From Betaproteobacteria bacterium (GTDB lineage: Bacteria; Pseudomonadota; Gammaproteobacteria; Burkholderiales; Rhodocyclaceae), in NCBI GenBank assembly GCA_028065725.1, contig JAPTVL010000292.1, positions 1 through 32,514 of the forward strand: 32,514 bases of DNA, in the 5' to 3' direction. The first letter of the stretch is position 1. Every line of letters begins with the position of its first letter. This document shows, piece after piece, positions 28,026 through 32,514 of the stretch. The translations under genes were made by a program, and so were the position numbers. Below the pieces are notes generated by a model. It saw only the letters and a list, made by a program, of their open reading frames with translations, made no database searches and had not been told where the DNA came from.

Positions 28026-29296
28026 TACTTGCCCGGGGACTTGGCCGGCTTGGGCGCCGGCAGCATGGGAGCGATCGCCGCATTGACCCGGCGCACCGCA
28101 TTGTCGAGCGCCTCCTTCGCCGCGCGTCCGCTGGTCCAGACGAAGTTCACTTCCTCGCCGATGAACTCGTGCAGCCGGTCGCGCAAGGGGCCGTGCCTGG
28201 GCCGCGTGCTGCCCTTGTGCGGCGCCGAAAGGCGCTTCTGCACCGTATCGAGCAGATGCGGCGGGACGCCCGAATCACGCAGGGCGGCCATGGCGCCGGG
28301 CGTCATCGGCAGGTAGCTGGTCGCCTGCACCCATTCCTTTTGCACCTCCGGCCGCAGCAGAAAGCTCATGAAACTCGCGACCAGTTTGTATTCATCCTTC
28401 TTGTGTCCGGCCAGCACCCACAAGCCGGCGCCATCGGGCAGGACATCATCGGGCCTGGGGGCATAGACGTCGTCATAGTGCGGCAAGGCGGATATTCCAA
28501 AATCCAGCCCGGCGCGCTTGGCGTCGGCGTACAGGGACGATTCGCCGGTCAGCATCGCGCATTCACCGCTGAGAAAGCGCTTGTTGCCCTCGCGGCCCGG
28601 TCCCGAATAGTGAAAGTAGCGGCTCTTCTGCCAGCTCGCCAGCAGCGCGAGATGCTTGACGTTGACCATGCCGTTGGCCAGCACCTGCTCCGCATTGCCG
28701 CGCTTGGCGACCAGCGGTTCGCCGGCCTGCATCGAGATGTTCTCCGAGTGAATCCAGGCAAAGCGCACGGTCGTCAGCGGACACTTGCCGCCGTGGTCGT
28801 AGATTTCGCCAGCCACCTTCTGCAGATCCATCCAGGTCTTGATCGGCAGGTCGGGATCGAGTCCGGCCTTGCTCATGGCGGTCCGGTTGGTAAACAACAC
28901 CGGCAGGGCCAGCGCCATGGGCAGCGCCTGCATGCGCCCGCTGGCGTCGTCCGCGGCATCGACTACCTGGGAGTAGAACTGCGCGGTGTCGAGCTTCTCT
29001 CCGCCCTGGCGCATGACCTCGTGCAAGGAGCGAAAGCGCGGCCGCGTACCAAAAAACGCCATGCTGTCGTCGGGATCGAGCAGGGCGAGGTGCGGCAACA
29101 CGTGGCGGTTTTCCAGGCCGCGCGCATCCTGCAGCACCACCCTGCCCTTGCCCTTGAGTCCGTCGTTGAAGCGCAACACCAGCGTCGCCAGGGTATCCAG
29201 CGCCTTGCCGTCGAGATCATGGCGCAGGCTGATGTCCTGCGCAAAAACCGGAAATGCCACGCTGCATCCAAGCAACGTCCAGAGAATTTTTTTCAT
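28025..29296 (-). CDS. ugpB: UgpB-like extracellular solute-binding protein
   Basis: Periplasmic binding protein of an ABC importer, probably for glycerol-3-phosphate or glycerophosphodiesters. The 423-residue product has a signal peptide (about 1-19, ending PVFA), binding-protein features ALPVLFTNRTAMSKAGLD, TWMDLQKVAGE, GECAMLTGESSLY and SFLLRPEVQKEWVQATSYLPMT, matching the UgpB subfamily. The C-terminal tail is Pro/Lys-rich. The expected permeases and ATPase (ugpA, ugpE, ugpC) are not in this window, so they must be elsewhere or absent. It overlaps ugpQ by 1 bp. Confidence 0.85.
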   Translation of the reverse strand: MKKILWTLLGCSVAFPVFAQDISLRHDLDGKALDTLATLVLRFNDGLKGKGRVVLQDARGLENRHVLPHLALLDPDDSMAFFGTRPRFRSLHEVMRQGGEKLDTAQFYSQVVDAADDASGRMQALPMALALPVLFTNRTAMSKAGLDPDLPIKTWMDLQKVAGEIYDHGGKCPLTTVRFAWIHSENISMQAGEPLVAKRGNAEQVLANGMVNVKHLALLASWQKSRYFHYSGPGREGNKRFLSGECAMLTGESSLYADAKRAGLDFGISALPHYDDVYAPRPDDVLPDGAGLWVLAGHKKDEYKLVASFMSFLLRPEVQKEWVQATSYLPMTPGAMAALRDSGVPPHLLDTVQKRLSAPHKGSTRPRHGPLRDRLHEFIGEEVNFVWTSGRAAKEALDNAVRRVNAAIAPMLPAPKPAKSPGK

Positions 29297-29326
29297 GCTG
29301 CCTCACAGTCCGGTAAACAGGGGAAG

Positions 29327-29332
29327 TTTATA
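29327..29332 (-). promoter_or_regulatory. Putative -10 of the ugpB-ugpQ unit
   Basis: TATAAA on the minus strand, 30 bp upstream of the ugpB-like ATG. A poor -35 (TTCTGG) lies 16 bp further upstream. Confidence 0.3.
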
Positions 29333-29436
29333 CGCGATCTCCCTCAGGCCAGAATCATTGCAACGTCATCTGTTGTCGGCTACCCTATGTTTGCCTGACA
29401 GACAGGGAGGAAAGGGCCGCCCGCGGCGGAGGCATC

Positions 29437-30012
29437 ATGAACAACGCGCAAAGAATCTCCCTGCTGCTGGCAATTGCCAACCTGGCGCTGGCGCTGGTCT
29501 TCCCCCCTTACGATTATGTTTCGCTGCTGCTCGGCAACGTGGCGACCTTCGACGGCTTCCATTTTGTCTTTGCGGCGCACCCGAACGGCGTCGTAAATGC
29601 CAATTTCCTCGCGCTCGAGCTCATCGTGATCGTGATCAACGCCTGCATCGCCTTTCTGCTGCTACGCACCCCGCCGGCACGACAGCTCAGGCAACCCGGC
29701 GGCAACCGGAGGCAGCGGGCGGTGCTGATTCTGGTTGCGATAAACCTGGTGCTGATCCTGCTGTTCCCGCCGTTTGAAATCTTCTCGGCGATCAGCAAAG
29801 CCGCGCTGCCGACCTTCGAAGGTTTCTATTTTGTCTTTGGCGACAACTCCTTGCGACAGATCGTTAGCTCGATCCTCTACATCGAAGTCGCCCTGGTCGT
29901 CATCAACGGCGCCCTGCTCTGGCTGCTGTTTCGCGACAAGACGCCGGAGGAGATCGCCGCGGAACAAGCCCGCGCCCTGGCGCAGCAGGTTCGCACCGCG
30001 CACAGGAAGTGA
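29437..30012 (+). CDS. Membrane protein with an internal tandem duplication, function unknown
   Basis: A 191-residue protein I cannot assign to a family. It has four predicted membrane helices in two repeats, about 7-78 and 95-166. Each repeat reads helix, N-L-x-L-x-L-x-F-P-P-aromatic-acidic (FPP at 22-24 and 110-112), then T-F-D/E-G-F-x-F-V-F (37-45 and 126-134), then a second helix with E-x4-V-I-N. The repeat spacing is about 88 residues. The C-terminus is charged and helical. GGAGG lies upstream of the ATG. It stands alone between the divergent ugpB-like gene and tRNA-Arg. Confidence 0.8.
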   Translation: MNNAQRISLLLAIANLALALVFPPYDYVSLLLGNVATFDGFHFVFAAHPNGVVNANFLALELIVIVINACIAFLLLRTPPARQLRQPGGNRRQRAVLILVAINLVLILLFPPFEIFSAISKAALPTFEGFYFVFGDNSLRQIVSSILYIEVALVVINGALLWLLFRDKTPEEIAAEQARALAQQVRTAHRK

Positions 30013-30046
30013 GTCGCAACAGTGCTCGCGAGACGCAGCGAGCGGC

Positions 30047-30074
30047 TTGTCTTCGGCGTTTTCTTCGGTATAAT
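30047..30074 (+). promoter_or_regulatory. Promoter of tRNA-Arg
   Basis: TTGTCT (30047-30052), a 16-bp spacer and a consensus TATAAT (30069-30074), 13 bp before the tRNA 5' end. Confidence 0.8.
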
Positions 30075-30087
30075 CCGCCCCTCTCAA

Positions 30088-30164
30088 GCGCCCGTAGCTC
30101 ATCTGGATAGAGTACTTGGCTACGAACCAAGGGGTAGGGAGTTCGAATCTCTCCGGGCGCGCCA
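30088..30164 (+). tRNA. tRNA-Arg (ACG anticodon)
   Basis: A 77-nt cloverleaf with encoded CCA: acceptor GCGCCCG/CGGGCGC, anticodon stem CTTGG/CCAAG with loop CTACGAA (anticodon ACG, read as ICG after deamination), T arm with GTTCGAATC, discriminator G. It decodes CGU/CGC/CGA. Arg tRNA genes are frequent integration targets, and the sequence beyond it differs from the rest of the window. Confidence 0.97.
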
Positions 30165-30172
30165 GTCACATC

Positions 30173-30210
30173 AAGGGTTTTCGGTTAACTGCCGGAAACC
30201 CTTTTCTATT
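30173..30210 (+). terminator. Terminator of tRNA-Arg
   Basis: AAGGGTTTTCGG (30173-30184) pairs with CCGGAAACCCTT (30192-30203), 12 bp with one T:G wobble and a 7-nt loop, followed by TTTTCTATTT-type sequence. The stop codon of the convergent helix-turn-helix gene lies in this T-rich tract. Confidence 0.8.
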
Positions 30211-30445
30211 TGTGACCTCGATTGGTGACACCTTTGGTGACACCTTTGCACGCGTCTACATCGGCCAGAATTCGGTCAAGAAGCAGCTGCGCCGTTCTCG
30301 GCATTGACCGGTGCATCTTTGAAGTCGCTGGTGCTATCCAGCTCCTGAGAGTCGATAGCGAAACCCCCAGCATTTCAGCCAGTCCCTCACTGCTGGCTTT
30401 GAGTCGCTTTCTTGCGCTGCGCAACACCTCAGCCTGTTCTGTCAT
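30206..30445 (-). CDS. Small helix-turn-helix (XRE-like) DNA-binding protein
   Basis: A 79-residue protein: EVLRSARKRLKASSEGLAEMLGVSLSTLRSW looks like a Cro/C1-type helix-turn-helix in which GLAEMLGVSLSTLRSWI supplies helices 2-3, followed by a further helix AQLLLDRILADVDA. It resembles small regulators from prophages, plasmids and toxin-antitoxin loci. ATG 30445 is chosen over one at 30535 because GAGGA lies upstream and the HTH begins just after it. The C-terminal KGVTKGVT is encoded by a tandem DNA repeat. It lies 108 bp downstream of radC on the same strand. Confidence 0.7.
   Translation of the reverse strand: MTEQAEVLRSARKRLKASSEGLAEMLGVSLSTLRSWIAPATSKMHRSMPRTAQLLLDRILADVDACKGVTKGVTNRGHK
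30222..30245. repeat. Tandem 12-bp repeat with internal dyad
   Basis: TTGGTGACACCT occurs twice in direct succession (30222-30233, 30234-30245). Each contains the near-palindrome GGTG-A-CACC. It lies 58 bp after tRNA-Arg and inside the 3' end of the HTH gene. It may be a protein-binding or recombination site. Confidence 0.65.
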
Positions 30446-30522
30446 AAGTCCTCGCGGAATCCCAGTGTTACCATTATTCAAGCCGTGCCTGCCCTCCCTA
30501 TTGGGGTGACCGGTTAGGGCTT

Positions 30523-30542
30523 CCGGGGGTGGCAACCCCCGG
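30523..30542. repeat. Hairpin between radC and the HTH gene
   Basis: CCGGGGGT and ACCCCCGG form an 8-bp stem with loop GGCA, 12 bp after the radC stop. No U-run follows on the minus strand. It may slow read-through or mark an mRNA end. Confidence 0.5.
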
Positions 30543-30553
30543 TTGCCCGCCTT

Positions 30554-31054
30554 CTACAGCAATCCGCGCTCAGCAAACGAAAGCGCAGTGCCTCCGGCCA
30601 CGATGAAGTGGTCGAGCACCTTGATATCGACCAGCGCCAGGGCCTGTTTAAGGTTCTGCGTGAGTAGTTCATCGGCCCGGCTTGGCTCTGCAACGCCCGA
30701 AGGGTGATTGTGCGCAAAGATGACTGCAGCAGCATTGTGAGCCAGAGAGTATTTAACGACTTCCCTCGGATAAACGCTGGTCTGCGTGAGCGTGCCGGTA
30801 AATAACGGCTCGAAGGCGATAACTCTGTTTTGTGCGTCGAGGTACACACACCAGAACTCTTCCCGCTCCTTTCCAGCGAGCGCGATGCGCAGATAGTCGC
30901 GCACAGAAGCGGGCGAAATCAGCGCGCTTTGAAATCTTGCGCGCTCGCCCAAGATGCGCAGCGCAGCGCCTACGACTTCATTGGCTTCCTGCGATGCGAG
31001 GACGGCTGCAAGTTGTCGCGATAAGCGACGATGCCCAATACTTTCCAGTTTCAT
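30554..31054 (-). CDS. radC: RadC-family JAMM/MPN+ domain protein
   Basis: A 166-residue RadC-like protein. The JAMM metal-binding motif is complete: H115-x-H117-x7-S125-x2-D128 within [35 protein letters not shown] and [19 protein letters not shown] are typical RadC stretches. It is shorter at the N-terminus than chromosomal RadC (~220 residues) and lacks the full helix-hairpin-helix, as in copies carried by genomic islands and plasmids. Despite the name, a DNA repair role is not established. Palindromes and a terminator-like hairpin lie directly upstream. Confidence 0.9.
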   Translation of the reverse strand: MKLESIGHRRLSRQLAAVLASQEANEVVGAALRILGERARFQSALISPASVRDYLRIALAGKEREEFWCVYLDAQNRVIAFEPLFTGTLTQTSVYPREVVKYSLAHNAAAVIFAHNHPSGVAEPSRADELLTQNLKQALALVDIKVLDHFIVAGGTALSFAERGLL

Positions 31055-31071
31055 ATAACCCCCTATTGGTT

Positions 31072-31095
31072 AAAAAAACGTGCGTGGCAACGCAC
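31072..31095 (-). terminator. Terminator-like hairpin upstream of radC
   Basis: GTGCGT (31080-31085) and ACGCAC (31090-31095) form a 6-bp stem with loop GGCA. On the minus strand it is followed by seven T (31078-31072), only about 18 bp before the radC ATG. It could end transcripts coming from the SRAP side or attenuate radC. Confidence 0.55.
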
Positions 31096-31115
31096 ATAAC
31101 CAATGGTACGAATAT

Positions 31116-31142
31116 ATACATTGTATGCAAGCTAACTTGCAT
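31116..31142. repeat. Two overlapping palindromes in the radC upstream region
   Basis: ATACA-T-TGTAT (31116-31126) overlaps by 2 bp ATGCAAG-CTAA-CTTGCAT (31125-31142). The second is a perfect 7-bp dyad. They lie 62-88 bp upstream of the radC ATG, beside an AT-rich -10-like TATATT on the minus strand, as expected for a repressor operator. Confidence 0.5.
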
Positions 31143-31567
31143 TTTTGGACATCACTCGTGACACGTTCTAAACGAAGATCGCTACTACTATTCCGCGAAG
31201 AGGAAAGCATTCTTTTGCCCGGAGACGGGGGCCAAGGGGGAATCGATGACGACACCCGACCCCTATCTATACCTATCTCATACATGGCCTTGGCCTCGAC
31301 CAGACTTACATCCCTGTTATGCCTTCTAGCCACACAGAAATACGCGCAACAGTGCGCCGTGTACTTTCGGTCAAGAAGATGCGTCCGTTGCCGTGTTCGA
31401 GACTTCTACTGTCCGGGTCATTGTATGACCGGCAGCAACGCAGCGATAAGAGGCACTCGGCTCCCGAACCACACTGAGTGCAACCGGCCATGAGCCACCC
31501 TTCACGAGGTTTCCTCAAGGCAGTTGTCAGCGTCAGGCCAAACGCATATCCGACGTGATGCGGGTCA

Positions 31568-32218
31568 CTACTTCGGCGCGGCCTCAAGCACTTCGACTGA
31601 TGGCGCTCGCATCAAGGCCGCCGCCTCGTCGACCGAGCCATGCAGCCATGTATCGACGTTGCCGAAATCAATCGCGACGACACTGCGCTTGTCCTGCCTG
31701 TCCGGTGGCAGCTTGGGGTCAGGACGGTGCATGCGCGACATCAGGGGGTGGTCATCGGCGTTGATAGTCAGCATGGTGTAGCTGGAAATCACTTCACCGG
31801 TTTTCTTGTCGAGCCAGTCATTCCATAGGCCCGCCAATCCCCAAGGTGCTCCGTCCGCGCGACGGAAGCCCCACCAGACGTTTCGGCCGCTTTCCCAGCA
31901 CGGTTCGTCGAACGACCAGGCCGGAATGACGCAGCGCTTGCCGTGCAGCCACGATTGCTTATAGGAAGCTTTGGTCGCGATTTGCTCGAAGCGGGCGTTG
32001 TTGGTCGAGTAAGTCAGCTTTGGCGTCTCGGCGAACCAGGGAACCAAACCCCACTGCCCGACGATCAACTCACGTTCTCGCGCGTCGCCGGCACAGCGAA
32101 TGAACGGACCTTGCGCACGTGGGAAAATCTCATCCGCCCATCGCGGTTGATTGCGACGGCCAATGTGCCAATAGCGTTCGATGGCCGCTTGATCCGGAGA
32201 AACGTAGCGATTACACAC
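31568..32218 (-). CDS. SRAP domain protein (HMCES/YedK family)
   Basis: SRAP proteins form a covalent link through Cys2 to abasic sites in single-stranded DNA, shielding them. The 216-residue product has all key residues: Cys2 (after Met removal), Asn74 in STNNAR, Glu105 in WSFDE, and His164 in LMSRMHRP, matching YedK Cys2/Asn75/Glu105/His160. GQWGLVPWFA is another hallmark. The start is GTG 32218, fixed by the need for Cys at position 2; no good Shine-Dalgarno sequence is seen. Related genes are common on prophages and islands. It is followed by the gene-poor gap before radC. Confidence 0.92.
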   Translation of the reverse strand: MCNRYVSPDQAAIERYWHIGRRNQPRWADEIFPRAQGPFIRCAGDARERELIVGQWGLVPWFAETPKLTYSTNNARFEQIATKASYKQSWLHGKRCVIPAWSFDEPCWESGRNVWWGFRRADGAPWGLAGLWNDWLDKKTGEVISSYTMLTINADDHPLMSRMHRPDPKLPPDRQDKRSVVAIDFGNVDTWLHGSVDEAAALMRAPSVEVLEAAPK

Positions 32219-32456
32219 GGAAAAAGTCTAGCGCCAAGTCACCTGTCACGCCAGCATTGCCTAGCAGCCGGAATAGGCTAATTTCCGACCTTCGCCTTTC
32301 CCTCTGAGCGGTCGTGTAGGAGACGGGGTCACTCGGAAACCGGCCGGACGGCCTATGAGTGCTCGTCGGCCAAATCTAGCTTTCACTCTTAGAAATTATC
32401 CGTAAATAGTATAATGTCGTTCCGAGCCGCCCGTTACGCGGCGATGGAGCGAGGTG
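32219..32456. other. Intergenic region upstream of the right-edge gene
   Basis: About 240 bp between the divergent SRAP gene and the partial gene at the edge. It contains a TATAAT at 32410-32415 in an AT-rich stretch and no supportable gene. Confidence 0.6.
32410..32415 (+). promoter_or_regulatory. -10-like box for the right-edge gene
   Basis: Consensus TATAAT, 42 bp upstream of the ATG at 32457, in an AT-rich patch. No convincing -35 at 16-18 bp. Confidence 0.4.
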
Positions 32457-32514
32457 ATGGCAGCGAAAAAACGAGCCGCAGCAAAACGGGTGGCCTCATG
32501 GGTGGTGACCGACG
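32457..32514 (+). CDS. Start of an unidentified gene, cut by window edge
   Basis: An ATG at 32457 after GGAGCGAGGTG opens a frame of 19 codons (MAAKKRAAAKRVASWVVTD) that runs off the end. A basic N-terminus followed by WVVTD is reminiscent of IS5-type transposases (which often continue with a D/E-x-W segment), but so few residues do not allow a call. Confidence 0.45.
   Translation, partial: MAAKKRAAAKRVASWVVTD

Larger units (their letters stand above)
31055..31567. other. About 510 bp without a recognisable gene
   Basis: Between radC and the SRAP gene several short open frames exist (up to 137 codons on plus, 87-93 on minus), but none has a recognisable motif or convincing start, and their residue composition (many Arg, Ser, Cys) looks non-coding. 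The part nearest radC holds two palindromes and a hairpin with a T-run. It may be a decayed gene or a regulatory region. Confidence 0.6.
30206..32514. mobile_element. Probable accessory island or element remnant after tRNA-Arg
   Basis: From just after tRNA-Arg to the right edge the genes are of types enriched on mobile elements (HTH regulator, short RadC, SRAP), gene density falls, AT-rich patches appear and codon use is less GC-biased. No integrase, attachment duplication or transposase is demonstrated, and the right boundary is outside the window. The assignment is inference. Confidence 0.45.

Noticed and set aside
31080..31493. 137-codon plus-strand frame between radC and SRAP
   Set aside because: No recognisable motif, no ribosome binding site, overlaps the radC control region, and residue use looks random.
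31306..31587. 93-codon minus-strand frame overlapping the SRAP stop
   Set aside because: Rich in Cys, Arg and Ser without a pattern; no family recognised. Kept only as part of the gene-poor stretch.

Overview
The window looks like chromosomal DNA from a GC-rich Betaproteobacterium, probably in the Rhodocyclales/Sterolibacteriaceae neighbourhood. This is inferred from gene content, a cbb3 oxidase with its assembly genes, the style of the tRNA and LPS genes, and an interspersed repeat of a type I associate with Betaproteobacteria. Nearly all of the first 30 kb is dense housekeeping sequence in short operons. The last ~2.3 kb, beyond a tRNA-Arg gene, has a different character.

Positions 1-7500 (all minus strand) hold a microaerobic respiration locus. 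ccoN, ccoO, ccoQ and ccoP encode the cbb3 cytochrome c oxidase, and a partial ccoG follows. A perfect FNR/ANR-type site (TTGAT-N4-ATCAA) lies upstream of ccoN. ccoI (copper P-type ATPase) and ccoS are next door and end at a strong terminator. An HSD10-like short-chain dehydrogenase and a tRNA-Thr(CGT) come before them.

Positions 7700-13270 (minus) hold ribF-ileS-lspA-fkpB-ispH, a tightly overlapping operon for flavin synthesis, isoleucyl-tRNA charging, lipoprotein processing, a peptidyl-prolyl isomerase and isoprenoid synthesis. Positions 13360-16160 hold amiC and tsaE (minus), and queG (plus), whose 5' end overlaps that of tsaE. Positions 16155-19406 (minus) hold Nudix hydrolase-mnmA-HU-STAS-like protein-3-mercaptopyruvate sulfurtransferase.

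Positions 19551-24550 (plus) hold ilvE, a CHCC zinc-finger protein, a waaF-like heptosyltransferase, an NTF2-like protein, a YheT-type hydrolase broken by an in-frame TAG, and a phosphomannomutase/phosphoglucomutase. The ilvE leader is unusual: an interspersed repeat forms a 26-codon upstream ORF and a hairpin that can hide the ilvE ribosome binding site. Positions 24579-29296 (minus) hold a ugpB-like binding protein, ugpQ and alaS. A plus-strand membrane protein with a clear internal duplication follows at 29437-30012.

After tRNA-Arg(ACG) at 30088-30164 the sequence becomes accessory: a tandem GGTGACACC repeat, a small helix-turn-helix protein, a RadC/JAMM protein, ~500 bp with no recognisable gene, an SRAP (HMCES/YedK) protein, and the first codons of another gene at the right edge. 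This looks like the start or a remnant of an integrated element, but no integrase is visible in the window.
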